DNA of 19,116 bases, from contig DATAAF010000106.1 of the NCBI GenBank assembly GCA_036260255.1, positions 1-19,116 on the forward strand. The letters are read 5' to 3'. Source of the stretch: DASZJY01 sp036260255. Its GTDB lineage: Bacteria > Actinomycetota > Acidimicrobiia > Acidimicrobiales > AC-14. Below the pieces are notes generated by a model. The model was not told the DNA's origin and made no database searches. It saw only the letters and a program-made list of their open reading frames with translations. The translations under genes and the position numbers were made by a program. Below are positions 5,611 through 13,763 of this stretch, one piece after another (within the stretch, counting starts at the first letter, position 1; each line of letters opens with the position of its first letter).

Positions 5611-7971
5611 ATGCGGGTGCCGCTCTCGTGGCTGCGCGACTTCGCGCCGTTCGACGCCGATCCGGCGGAGCTGGCGGCGACCCTTTCGCGGCTGGGGCTG
5701 GTCGTCGAGGGCGTCGAGCGGGTGGGCGAGGGGCTCGACCAGGTCGTGGTCGCCCGGGTCCTCGAGACCCTGCCCCACCCCAGAGCCGACCGTGTCCAGC
5801 TGGTCGACGTCGACGCCGGTGACGGCGTGGTGCGGGTGGTCGCCGGGGCGTTCAACTTCGGTCCCGGCGACCTGGTGCCCCTGGTCCGCCCGGGGGCCCG
5901 CCTCCCCGGCGGTCTGGAGATCGGCCGCCGGGAGGTCCGCGGCGAGTGGTCCGACGGCATGCTGTGCTCGGGGGCCGAGCTGCGCCTGTCCGACGACCAT
6001 TCGGGCATCCTCGTCCTGCCCACCGAGGCGCCGATCGGTGCGCCGCTCGCCGAGGCCCTTGGGATCCGGCCCGACGTGGTGTTCGACGTCGAGGTCACCC
6101 CCAACCGCCCCGACGCCCTGTGCATGGCCGGGGTGGCCCGGGACCTGGCCGCCAGCCTCGGGCTGCCCTTCGCCGTCCCCGAGCCGCCTCCGGTGGACGG
6201 GCCCGGCGACCCTGGCGTGACCGTGGTCGTCGACTCGCCCGACCTCTGCCCCCGTTTCACCGCCACCCGCCTCGACGGTGTGGGCATCGGGCCGTCGCCG
6301 GCGTGGCTGGCCACCCGCCTGACCCTGGCCGGCATGCGGCCCATCAACAACGTCGTCGACGTCTCGAACTACGTCATGCTCGAGCTGGGCCAGCCCAACC
6401 ACCCCTACGACCTCGACCGCCTTCCCGGTCATGGCCTCCTCGTGCGCCGGGCCGCCGAGGGCGAGACGCTGGTCACCCTCGACGAGGTCGAGCGGCGCCT
6501 CTCCTTCGACGACTGCCTGATCTGCGACGCCGAAGGGGCGCCGGTCGGCATCGGGGGGATCATGGGCGGGGCGTCGAGCGAGATCTCCGCCACGACGGGC
6601 ACCGTGCTGTTGGAGGCGGCGTGGTTCTCGCCGCTGGCCATCGCCCGCACGTCGAAGCGGCTGGCCCTCCGCACCGAGGCGTCGATCCGCTTCGAGCGGG
6701 GGGTCGACCCGGCCGGCACCGAGCGCTCGGTCGCCCGCTTCTGCCAGCTGGCCGCCGAGGCCGCCTCGGCGACGCCGACCGGCGCGATGCTCGACGTGCG
6801 GAGTGACGTCCCCTCGCCCAAGCGGGTGGTCGTGCGCACCAGCCGGGTCAACGCCGTGCTGGGGACGGCGCTCTCGGCGGAGGACGTCGCGGGCTACCTC
6901 GAGCCCATCGGCTTCTCCTCCGCGGCCGGCGCCGGCGCCCCCGGCGACCTCACCGTGGACATCCCCACGTGGCGCCCCGACTGCGAGCGGGAGATCGACG
7001 TCGTCGAGGAGGTGGCGCGCCACCACGGCTACGACCGCGTCGCCCGGACGCTGCCGCTGACGGCGGCGGTCGACGGCGGGCTGTCCCCGTACCAGCGCGA
7101 CCGCCGGCGGGTGCGCGAGGTGCTGGTGGGCGCCGGCCTCAGCGAGGCGTGGTCGAACTCCTTCCTCGCTCCGGACGACCTGGCCCGGGCGGGCCTGCCG
7201 ACCGACGCGGTGCGAGTCGAGAACCCCCTGGCCCAGGAAGAGTCGGTCCTGCGCACGTCGCTCCTGCCCGGCCTCCTCCGAGCTCTGGTGACCAACCAGG
7301 CGCACCGCAACCCCGACGTGGCCCTGTTCGAGATCGGGCACGTGTTCCTGCCGCCGCCCGCAGAGGTGGAGCTGCCCCGCGAGCCCGAGCACCTGGCGCT
7401 GGCGCTGGCCGGGAGACCGGCGACCGAAGCCACCGCGCTGTGGCGACGGCTGGTCGACAGCCTCGCCCTCGAGACGGTCAAGTTCGAGCCGACCACGGCG
7501 CCCGGCCTGCACCCGACCCGGACGGCGTCGCTGCACGCAGGCGCCATCCGCCTGGGCGTGCTCGGCGAGGTCGACCCCGACGTGCTCGCGGCCCACTCGC
7601 TGGCCGCACCCGTCGGGTGGTTCGAGGTCGACATGGGTGCCACCCTGGCCGCCCCCCGCCGGCCGCGCGTGTACCGGCCGGTCAGCCGCTACCCGTCGGC
7701 CGACATCGACCTGGCGTTCGTCGTGGAGGACGGCGTGGCCGCCGCCGACATCGAGCTGACCCTTCGGTCCGCCGGCGCCGAGCTGCTCGAGGACCTGTGG
7801 CTGTTCGACGTGTTCCAGGGCCCCCAGCTGGGCGAGGGGCGGCGCAGCCTCGCCTACCGGCTGCGCTTCGCCGCCCTCGACCACACCCTGGACGAGGACG
7901 AGCTGGCGGCCGCCCGCACTCGCTGCATCAAGGCGGTGGAGTCGGCCTTCCGGGCGTCGCTGCGGGGCTGA
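5611..7971 (+). CDS. pheT: Phenylalanine--tRNA ligase beta subunit
   Basis: This is the 786-residue non-catalytic and editing chain of PheRS. Domain order is normal: an N-terminal MRVPLSWLRDF, an EMAP-type tRNA-binding domain (about 40-150), the B3/B4 editing module (PINNVVDVSNYVMLELGQP, IGGIMGG, EASIRFERGVDP), the B5 domain (DIPTWRPDCEREIDVVEEVA) and a C-terminal ferredoxin-fold anticodon-binding domain (RPVSRYPSADIDLAFVVED to the end). It pairs with the pheS product although the genes are about 1.1 kb apart. The ATG is set by the conserved N-terminus. With no ribosome binding site and a TATCCT 6 nt upstream, it is probably translated from a leaderless mRNA, independent of pheS. Confidence 0.97.
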   Translation: MRVPLSWLRDFAPFDADPAELAATLSRLGLVVEGVERVGEGLDQVVVARVLETLPHPRADRVQLVDVDAGDGVVRVVAGAFNFGPGDLVPLVRPGARLPGGLEIGRREVRGEWSDGMLCSGAELRLSDDHSGILVLPTEAPIGAPLAEALGIRPDVVFDVEVTPNRPDALCMAGVARDLAASLGLPFAVPEPPPVDGPGDPGVTVVVDSPDLCPRFTATRLDGVGIGPSPAWLATRLTLAGMRPINNVVDVSNYVMLELGQPNHPYDLDRLPGHGLLVRRAAEGETLVTLDEVERRLSFDDCLICDAEGAPVGIGGIMGGASSEISATTGTVLLEAAWFSPLAIARTSKRLALRTEASIRFERGVDPAGTERSVARFCQLAAEAASATPTGAMLDVRSDVPSPKRVVVRTSRVNAVLGTALSAEDVAGYLEPIGFSSAAGAGAPGDLTVDIPTWRPDCEREIDVVEEVARHHGYDRVARTLPLTAAVDGGLSPYQRDRRRVREVLVGAGLSEAWSNSFLAPDDLARAGLPTDAVRVENPLAQEESVLRTSLLPGLLRALVTNQAHRNPDVALFEIGHVFLPPPAEVELPREPEHLALALAGRPATEATALWRRLVDSLALETVKFEPTTAPGLHPTRTASLHAGAIRLGVLGEVDPDVLAAHSLAAPVGWFEVDMGATLAAPRRPRVYRPVSRYPSADIDLAFVVEDGVAAADIELTLRSAGAELLEDLWLFDVFQGPQLGEGRRSLAYRLRFAALDHTLDEDELAAARTRCIKAVESAFRASLRG

Positions 7972-8039
7972 ACCCGCCCCTTGTCCTCGCGCCATTGCCC
8001 CGTGGAGGGGATCGTTCCGCCGAAGAGGCCCGCCGCCGT

Positions 8040-8068
8040 TTGCATACTCATGCAGGTATCCGTATGCT
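8040..8068 (+). promoter_or_regulatory. Promoter of the arg operon (argC, leaderless)
   Basis: TTGCAT (-35, 8040-8045) and TATGCT (-10, 8063-8068) are separated by exactly 17 nt. The -10 is 6 nt before the argC ATG, and no Shine-Dalgarno is present, so transcription probably begins at the start codon. It is the only promoter I can see for the eight arg genes. Confidence 0.75.
8041..8054. promoter_or_regulatory. ARG box (ArgR operator) overlapping the argC -35
   Basis: TGCATACTCATGCA is an inverted repeat of TGCAT half-sites with a 4-nt spacer, matching the TGCAT-type half-sites of actinobacterial ARG boxes. A second symmetric pair, GCATAC (8042-8047) and GTATGC (8062-8067), extends the dyad across the -10. 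Bound ArgR would block RNA polymerase. The repressor gene argR is the sixth gene of the operon it would control, giving feedback by arginine. Confidence 0.7.
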
Positions 8069-8074
8069 AGGCCG

Positions 8075-9091
8075 ATGCACCGGGTAGGCGTCGTCGGGGC
8101 GTCCGGGTACGCCGGCGCCGAGCTCCTGCGCCTGTGCGCCGGCCATCCCGACCTCGAGGTGGCCTGGGCCACCGGCGAGACGATGGCGGGCACTGCGGTG
8201 AGCGCGCTGTACCCGAGCCTGGCGGCGGCGTACGGCGACACCCGCTTCGCGACGTACCGGCCCGAGCTGGCCGAGGGCGTCGACCTCGTCTTCCTCGCCC
8301 TCCCGCACGGCCAGTCGCAGCGCCTGGTGCCCGAGCTACGGGCGAGGGGATGCGCGATCGTCGACCTGGCCGCCGACTTCCGCCTGGCTGACCCGGCCAT
8401 GTACGAGCGCTGGTACGGCGAGGCCCACACCGCGCCCGAGCTCCTGGGCGGGTTCGTCTACGGCCTGCCCGAGCTCGGGCGCGAGCAGCTCGCCAAGGCC
8501 GACGCGGTGGCGGCCGCCGGCTGCTACCCGACGGCGGCGGCGCTGGCCCTGGCGCCGCTCATGGCGGCCGGGGCCATCGAGCCCGAGGGCGTGGTCGTCG
8601 ACGCCGCCAGCGGCGTCTCCGGCGCCGGGCGGGCACCCAAGCCCACCACCCACTTCAGCACCGCCAACGAGGACTTCACCGCCTACGGGCTGCTCGACCA
8701 CCGCCACACGCCGGAGATCGAGCAGGCCACCGGGGCCCGGGTGCTGTTCACCCCCCACCTGGCGCCGATGACACGCGGGATCCTCGCCACCTGCTACGCC
8801 CGGCCCTCCGGACCCACGTCGACCGCCGGCCTGCTCGACCTCCTCGGCCAGCGGTACGCGGGTGAGCCGTTCGTGACCGTGACCCCGGGGTCGCCCTCCA
8901 CCAAGGCGACCTGGGGGTCCAACTCGGCCCACCTCACCGCCCGCTTCGACGACCGCACCGGTTGGGTCCTCGTCATCGCCGCCATCGACAACCTCGTCAA
9001 AGGGGCGGCCGGCCAGGCGGTCCAGTGCGCCAACCTGGTCCTCGGGCTGGACGAGACGGCCGGGCTGACGGCCGTCGGCGTGTACCCGTGA
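8075..9091 (+). CDS. argC: N-acetyl-gamma-glutamyl-phosphate reductase
   Basis: The enzyme reduces N-acetylglutamyl phosphate to the semialdehyde with NADPH, the third step to arginine. The 338 residues start with a Rossmann nucleotide-binding motif (VGVVGASGYAGAELLRL). The catalytic Cys is C150 in AAAGCYPTAAAL, and H228 lies in the conserved FTPHLAPMTRGIL. Length is typical. ATG 8075 is supported by the conserved start and by the promoter 6 nt upstream. It is the first gene of the arg operon. Its stop overlaps the argJ start (GTGA, 9088-9091), so argJ translation is probably coupled. Confidence 0.97.
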   Translation: MHRVGVVGASGYAGAELLRLCAGHPDLEVAWATGETMAGTAVSALYPSLAAAYGDTRFATYRPELAEGVDLVFLALPHGQSQRLVPELRARGCAIVDLAADFRLADPAMYERWYGEAHTAPELLGGFVYGLPELGREQLAKADAVAAAGCYPTAAALALAPLMAAGAIEPEGVVVDAASGVSGAGRAPKPTTHFSTANEDFTAYGLLDHRHTPEIEQATGARVLFTPHLAPMTRGILATCYARPSGPTSTAGLLDLLGQRYAGEPFVTVTPGSPSTKATWGSNSAHLTARFDDRTGWVLVIAAIDNLVKGAAGQAVQCANLVLGLDETAGLTAVGVYP

Positions 9092-10260
9092 GCGTGACGG
9101 CGGCGGCCGGCTTCCAGGCCGCGGGGATCGCATGCGGCATCAAGCAGGACCCGCCCGCGCCGGACCTGGCCCTGGTGTGCACCGACGACTCGGTGGCGGT
9201 GCCGGCGGCGGCCGTCTTCACCTCCAACCGGGCGGCCGCCGCGCCGGTCGAGGTCTCCCGGGGGCACCTGGCGGCGACCGGCGGGCGGGTGGCGGCGGTG
9301 GTCCTCAACAGCGGCAACGCCAACGCCGCCACCGGCTTCGCCGGGCGGGCCCACGCCGAGCGGGCGTGCGCCGTGGTGGCCGGGCTGCTCGGCTGCGCGC
9401 CCGAGGAGGTGCTGGTGTGCTCCACCGGTCTCATCGGCATCCCGTTCCCCATGGACGCCGTCGAGTCGGGCATCCCGCCGCTGGTGGACGGCCGGGCGGC
9501 GGGGGCGGCGGCGGGCGAGGCGGCGGCCGACGCCATCCGCACGACCGACACCGTGGCCAAGCAGGTGACGGTCGCGCGCGACGGGTTCACCGTCGGCGGC
9601 ATGGCCAAAGGGGCGGCCATGCTCGCCCCCGACATGGCAACCATGCTGGCCGTGCTCACCACCGACGCCGCCGTGGGGCCGGCCGAGCTGGGCGGGGCCC
9701 TCGCGGTCGCGGTCGACCGGTCGTTCAACCGCGTCAGCGTGGACGGCTGCACCTCGACCAACGACACCGTCGTGGCCCTGGCCAGCGGGCGCGGCGCGGT
9801 GCCGTCGGGCACCGCCCTCACCGAGGCCCTCACCGCCGCCTGCGCCGACCTGGCCGCCCAGATGGCGGACGACGCCGAAGGGGCGACCAAGGTCGTCACC
9901 GTGCGGGTCGTCGGCGCCGCCTCCGACGAGGAGGCCCGGCGAGCTGCTCGCAAGGTGGCCGAGAGCCAGCTCGTGAAGTGCTCGCTCTACGGCGGCGACC
10001 CCTACTGGGGACGGGTGGTCAGCGAGCTGGGCAGCGCCGGCGTCACCTTCGCCGCCGACCTGGTCGAGGTCGCCTACGGCGGAATCGTCGTCTGCGCCGG
10101 GGGCGTCGCCGCCGAGCACGACCGCGACGCGGTCGAGTCCCACCTGAAGGGCCGCCACGTCGAGGTGCGGGCGTCGCTCGGCCTGGGCTCGGGTGACGCC
10201 AGCGTGCTCACCAACGACCTCACGCCCGACTACATCGCCGAGAACATGCGGACCTCATGA
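9088..10260 (+). CDS. argJ: Bifunctional glutamate N-acetyltransferase / ornithine acetyltransferase
   Basis: ArgJ moves the acetyl group from N-acetylornithine to glutamate, closing the acetyl cycle. Many members also use acetyl-CoA to make N-acetylglutamate, and no separate argA is seen here. The 390-residue precursor carries the self-cleavage site in KGAAMLAPDMATMLAVLTTD. T185 would become the N-terminal nucleophile of the beta chain after cleavage between A184 and T185. Other conserved parts are NSGNANAATG near the N-terminus and SFNRVSVDGCTSTNDT in the beta chain. GTG 9088 overlaps the argC stop; GTG 9094 is an alternative. The stop overlaps argB (ATGA). Confidence 0.96.
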   Translation: MSVTAAAGFQAAGIACGIKQDPPAPDLALVCTDDSVAVPAAAVFTSNRAAAAPVEVSRGHLAATGGRVAAVVLNSGNANAATGFAGRAHAERACAVVAGLLGCAPEEVLVCSTGLIGIPFPMDAVESGIPPLVDGRAAGAAAGEAAADAIRTTDTVAKQVTVARDGFTVGGMAKGAAMLAPDMATMLAVLTTDAAVGPAELGGALAVAVDRSFNRVSVDGCTSTNDTVVALASGRGAVPSGTALTEALTAACADLAAQMADDAEGATKVVTVRVVGAASDEEARRAARKVAESQLVKCSLYGGDPYWGRVVSELGSAGVTFAADLVEVAYGGIVVCAGGVAAEHDRDAVESHLKGRHVEVRASLGLGSGDASVLTNDLTPDYIAENMRTS

Positions 10261-11147
10261 GCGCGGTGGTCGACACCCGCCGCCTCGGCGCGGCCGAGAA
10301 GGCGGCGGTGCTGGCCGACGCCCTCCCCTACATCCGCCGCTTCTGGGGCAAGGTCGTGGTCGTGAAGTACGGCGGGGCGGCGATGGAGGACCCCGCCCTC
10401 GCCACCCTCTTCGCCCAGGACGTCGTGCTGATGCGGTCGGTGGGCATGCGCCCGGTCGTGGTCCACGGCGGCGGCCCCCAGATCGGCGCCCTCATGCAGC
10501 GCCTGGGCAAGCAACCCGAGTTCCGCGACGGCCTGCGGGTCACCGACGCCGAGACGCTGGAGATCGCCCGCATGGTGCTGGTGGGCAAGGTCAACCGCGA
10601 CATCGTGTCGTCCATCAACGTGCACGGGCCGCTGGCGGTCGGCCTCTCGGGCGAGGACGCCGGCCTGCTCTCGGCCAGCGCCCGGGCGCCCGAGCTCGGG
10701 TTCGTGGGCGACGTCGTCGGCGTGAACCCGCAGATCGTCGAGCGCCTCCTGGCCGAGGACCTGATCCCTGTGGTCGCCACCATCGGCACCGATCCCGGGG
10801 GACAGGCCTACAACGTCAACGCCGACACCGCCGCCGGCGCCATCGCCGCTGCCCTCGCCGCCGAGAAGCTCGTGTACCTCACCGACGTGGCCGGCCTCCT
10901 GGCCGACGTGGGCGACCCCGCCAGCGTGATGGCCACCGTCACCGTCGCCGAGCTGGAGGAGATGGTCGCCGCCGGCTCGCTCACCGGCGGGATGATCCCC
11001 AAGATCCGCTCGTGCGTCCGCGCCCTGCAGGGCGGGGTTCGCCAGGCCCACATCCTCGACGGGCGCGTCCCCCACGTCCTGCTCCTCGAGGTCTTCACCC
11101 GCGAGGGCATCGGGACCATGGTGCGGGCAGAGGGGGCGGCGCCGTGA
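10257..11147 (+). CDS. argB: Acetylglutamate kinase
   Basis: The enzyme phosphorylates N-acetylglutamate with ATP, the second step and often the arginine-inhibited one. This 296-residue amino-acid kinase has the phosphate-binding lysine in VVVKYGGAAM, the glycine loop VVVHGGGPQI, the substrate motif NVNADTAAGAIAAAL, and the C-terminal GGMIPKIRSCVRAL. An N-terminal helix precedes the kinase core (about 25 residues, AEKAAVLADALPYIRRFWGK). This resembles the extension linked to hexamer formation and arginine inhibition in other ArgB proteins, so feedback inhibition is plausible. The start is within the ATGA overlap with argJ, and its stop overlaps argD (GTGA). Confidence 0.96.
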   Translation: MSAVVDTRRLGAAEKAAVLADALPYIRRFWGKVVVVKYGGAAMEDPALATLFAQDVVLMRSVGMRPVVVHGGGPQIGALMQRLGKQPEFRDGLRVTDAETLEIARMVLVGKVNRDIVSSINVHGPLAVGLSGEDAGLLSASARAPELGFVGDVVGVNPQIVERLLAEDLIPVVATIGTDPGGQAYNVNADTAAGAIAAALAAEKLVYLTDVAGLLADVGDPASVMATVTVAELEEMVAAGSLTGGMIPKIRSCVRALQGGVRQAHILDGRVPHVLLLEVFTREGIGTMVRAEGAAP

Positions 11148-12310
11148 CCGACGTCCTGATGCCCACGTACGCCCCGGCGCCGGTGACCTTCGTGCGGGGG
11201 GAGGGCAGCCGCCTCTACGACGCGGACGGCCGGGCGTACGTCGATTTCGTCGGCGGCCTGGCCGTGACCTCGCTGGGGCACGCCCACCCGGCGGTGGCCG
11301 AGGCGCTGGCCGCCCAGGCCCGCACGCTCCTGCACGTCTCCAACCTCTACCGCACCGCCGTCGGGCCCGAGGTGGCGGCGACCCTGGATCGCCTGCTCGG
11401 CGGGGGAGGGCAGGTCTTCTTCGCCAACTCGGGCGCCGAGGCCAACGAGTGCGCCATCAAGCTGGCCCGCAAGTGGGGCGGGCACGGCCGCTACGCGGTG
11501 GTGAGCGCCTACGGCTCCTTCCACGGGCGCACTCTCGCCACCCTGCACGCCACCGGCCAGCCGCAGAAGCACGAGCCCTTCCAGCCCCTGCCGGAGGGGT
11601 TCCGCCACGTGGCCTGGGGCGACATCGACGCCCTGGACGCCGCCGTCCGTCCCGACGTGGTGGCCGCCGTTCTCCTCGAACCCGTCCAGGGAGAGGGAGG
11701 CGTCATCCCGGCGCCGCCGGGTTACCTGGCCGACGTGCGGCGCCTGTGCGACGAGCGCGGCGTGCTGCTCGTCGTGGACGAGGTGCAGACGGGCCTCGGT
11801 CGCACCGGCCGATGGTTCGGCTTCGAGCACGCCGGGATCCGCCCCGACGTCGTGACGCTGGCCAAGGCCCTGGGTAACGGCGTACCCATCGGCGCCTGCT
11901 GGGCCCGGGCCGAGGTGGCGTCGGCGTTCGTCCCGGGCGACCACGCCACCACCTTCGGCGGCCAGCCGCTGGCGGCGTCGGCCGCCCGGGCCGTGCTCGC
12001 GGTGATGGAGGCGGAGGACGTCCCCACCCGGGCGGCCCGGGCCGGCCAGCGGCTGCGCACCGGGCTGGAGGCGCTCCCTGGCGTGGACCACGTGAGGGGG
12101 CTCGGCCTGTTGCTGGCCGCCGAGCTGACCGAACGCCCCGCCCGGGCGGCGGCCGATGCCGCCCTGGGCGCCGGCCTCCTCGTCAACCCGATCACCCCGA
12201 CCGCCCTGCGCTTCGCCCCGTCGCTGCTCGTCACCGACGACGAGATCGACCAGGCGCTGGACATCCTCGGCTCGGTCCTCGCCACGGTGGCCGCCGACGC
12301 GGCGGGATGA
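11144..12310 (+). CDS. argD: Acetylornithine aminotransferase
   Basis: This PLP-dependent class III aminotransferase converts N-acetylglutamate semialdehyde to N-acetylornithine using glutamate. The 388 residues include FANSGAEANECAIKLARKWG, the cofactor aspartate D212 in VVDEVQTGLGRTG, and the Schiff-base lysine K241 in TLAKALGNGVPIGA, followed by TTFGGQPLAASAA. It may also act in lysine synthesis as a succinyl-diaminopimelate aminotransferase, as some ArgD enzymes do; sequence cannot decide. GTG 11144, overlapping the argB stop, is the preferred start. ATG 11159 is five codons further in and still leaves the whole domain. The stop overlaps argF (ATGA). Confidence 0.95.
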   Translation: MTDVLMPTYAPAPVTFVRGEGSRLYDADGRAYVDFVGGLAVTSLGHAHPAVAEALAAQARTLLHVSNLYRTAVGPEVAATLDRLLGGGGQVFFANSGAEANECAIKLARKWGGHGRYAVVSAYGSFHGRTLATLHATGQPQKHEPFQPLPEGFRHVAWGDIDALDAAVRPDVVAAVLLEPVQGEGGVIPAPPGYLADVRRLCDERGVLLVVDEVQTGLGRTGRWFGFEHAGIRPDVVTLAKALGNGVPIGACWARAEVASAFVPGDHATTFGGQPLAASAARAVLAVMEAEDVPTRAARAGQRLRTGLEALPGVDHVRGLGLLLAAELTERPARAAADAALGAGLLVNPITPTALRFAPSLLVTDDEIDQALDILGSVLATVAADAAG

Positions 12311-13281
12311 GGCACTTCCTCGAGGTCGACGACCTGGACGCCGGCGAGCTGGCGGCCGTGCTCGACCTGTCCGAGGAGCCGAGCTCGCCACCCGTCCTCG
12401 CCGGCACGGGCGTCGCCCTGCTGTTCGAGAAGCCCTCCACGCGGACCCGGGTGTCCATGGAGATGGCCGTCGTCCAGCTCGGCGGCCACCCCATCACGAT
12501 CCGCCCCGACGAGGTGGGACTCGACACCCGCGAGCCCACCGAGGACGTGGGGCGGGTGCTGTCCCGTTACTGCGCCGCCATCGGAGCGCGCGTCTTCGAC
12601 CACTCGACCGTCGAGCGGTTGGCGGGGGCGGCGTCGGTGCCGGTTGTCAACCTGCTCTCCGACCGGTCGCACCCGTGCCAGGCCCTCGCCGACCTGCTCA
12701 CCCTCCGGCGGCACTGGGGGTCGCTCGACGGTCGGACGCTGGCGTGGGTGGGCGACGGCAACAACGTCTGCCGGTCGCTCCTACTGGCCGGGGCCATGGT
12801 GGGGATGACGCTGCGGGTGGCCGCCCCGCCGGGCTACGAGCCGGACCCCGACGTCGTGCGGTCGACGGGCGCCGTCGTCACCGCCGACCCGGACCAGACG
12901 GTGGCGGGGGCCGACGTGGTCTCGACCGACGTCTGGGCGTCGATGGGCCAGGAGGAGGAGGCGGCCGAGCGCCGGGTCGCGTTCGCCGGCTTCACGGTCG
13001 ACGACCGCCTGATGTCCCTGGCCGGGCCCGACGCCGTCTTCCTCCACTGCCTCCCCGCCCACCGGGGCGAGGAGGTGACCGCGTCGGTGCTCGACGGTCC
13101 GGCCAGCCTGGTTTGGGAGCAGGCGGCCAACCGCATCCACGCCCAGCGGGGGTTGCTCCGTTGGCTCCTCGGAGGCCACTCCGGTGGACCGGCAAAGGCT
13201 GGCAACCGGGCGGGCGGGGCAGGGGGCCCCCGCCCGGAGCGGCAGGCGTGGTCCGAAGGACCCGGGTGCCCGCCGCCATGA
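12307..13281 (+). CDS. argF: Ornithine carbamoyltransferase with a Gly/Pro-rich C-terminal tail
   Basis: The enzyme makes citrulline from ornithine and carbamoyl phosphate. The carbamoyl-phosphate site is FEKPSTRTRVS (S44-T-R-T-R48) and HPCQALADL. The ornithine loop is DVWASMGQEEEA, and the catalytic Cys is C248 in FLHCLPAHRGEEV. The family domain appears to end near RGLLRWLLG at about residue 290. The remaining 34 residues are Gly/Pro/Ala-rich, unlike other OTCs, and contain a GC hairpin at DNA level, so they look like former intergenic DNA read through. The region before STRTR also seems about ten residues shorter than usual. Start and stop are ATGA overlaps with argD and argR. Confidence 0.95.
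   Translation: MRHFLEVDDLDAGELAAVLDLSEEPSSPPVLAGTGVALLFEKPSTRTRVSMEMAVVQLGGHPITIRPDEVGLDTREPTEDVGRVLSRYCAAIGARVFDHSTVERLAGAASVPVVNLLSDRSHPCQALADLLTLRRHWGSLDGRTLAWVGDGNNVCRSLLLAGAMVGMTLRVAAPPGYEPDPDVVRSTGAVVTADPDQTVAGADVVSTDVWASMGQEEEAAERRVAFAGFTVDDRLMSLAGPDAVFLHCLPAHRGEEVTASVLDGPASLVWEQAANRIHAQRGLLRWLLGGHSGGPAKAGNRAGGAGGPRPERQAWSEGPGCPPP
13211..13236 (+). promoter_or_regulatory. 9-bp all-GC hairpin in the argF 3' tail, before argR
   Basis: CGGGCGGGG (13211-13219) pairs perfectly with CCCCGCCCG (13228-13236) around an 8-nt loop. It lies 41 nt before the argR start. There is no T tract. It may be a partial terminator, a 3'-end stabiliser or an mRNA processing signal that lowers argRGH relative to argCJBDF; which of these is not shown by the sequence. 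Confidence 0.5.
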
Positions 13282-13745
13282 GGTTGGCGAAGCCGCAACG
13301 GCAGCACCGGGTGGCCCGCATCCTGGCGTCCCAGCCGGTCACGAGCCAGGCCCAGGTCGTCGACCTCCTGGCCGCCGAGGGTGTGATCGCCACCCAGGCC
13401 ACCGTCTCGCGGGACCTCGAGGAGCTCGGCGCGGTGAAGGTGCGCTCGGCCAGCGGTGAGTCGGTCTACGCCATCCCGGAGGAGCCCGCCGTCCGCCGCG
13501 CCTCCGACGAGCACCTGCGGCGGGTCATGGGCGAGTGGGTCGTCGAGGTGGCCCACTCCGGCAACATCGTCGTGCTGCGCACGCCCCCGGGGTCGGCGCA
13601 CGTGGTCGGCTCGGCCATCGACCGGGCCGGGCTGGCCGGCGTGCTGGGCACCGTCGCCGGCGACGACACCGTCCTGGTCGTCGCATCCGAGCGCGACGGA
13701 GGCAGGGCCGTGGCCCGTAGCTTGTCGGGGCTGGCCGGGCTCTAG
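13278..13745 (+). CDS. argR: Arginine repressor ArgR
   Basis: ArgR is a hexameric, arginine-dependent DNA-binding regulator. The 155 residues comprise an N-terminal winged helix (about 1-70, with TSQAQVVDLLAAEGV and ATVSRDLEELGAVKV) and a C-terminal oligomerisation and arginine-binding domain (about 80-155). The latter has the conserved GTVAGDDT, whose D129-D130 would contact arginine in neighbouring subunits. The ATG is in a 4-nt overlap with the argF stop. Its likely target is the inverted repeat at the argC promoter, so it would repress its own operon. It precedes argG by 18 nt. The order argF-R-G-H is typical of Actinobacteria. Confidence 0.96.
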   Translation: MRLAKPQRQHRVARILASQPVTSQAQVVDLLAAEGVIATQATVSRDLEELGAVKVRSASGESVYAIPEEPAVRRASDEHLRRVMGEWVVEVAHSGNIVVLRTPPGSAHVVGSAIDRAGLAGVLGTVAGDDTVLVVASERDGGRAVARSLSGLAGL

Positions 13746-13763
13746 AGAGGGGATCCGCACAGC

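Noticed and set aside
7996..8010. CCCC-GTGGA-GGGG small hairpin between pheT and argC as a terminator
   Set aside because: The stem is only 4 bp with no T tract; too weak to call. I see no clear terminator in this gap.
5104..8430. 1108-codon open frame on the minus strand opposite pheT
   Set aside because: It is antisense to a fully conserved pheT and the argC start, has no recognisable domain, and is His/Arg/Gly/Asp-rich as expected of a GC-rich shadow frame.
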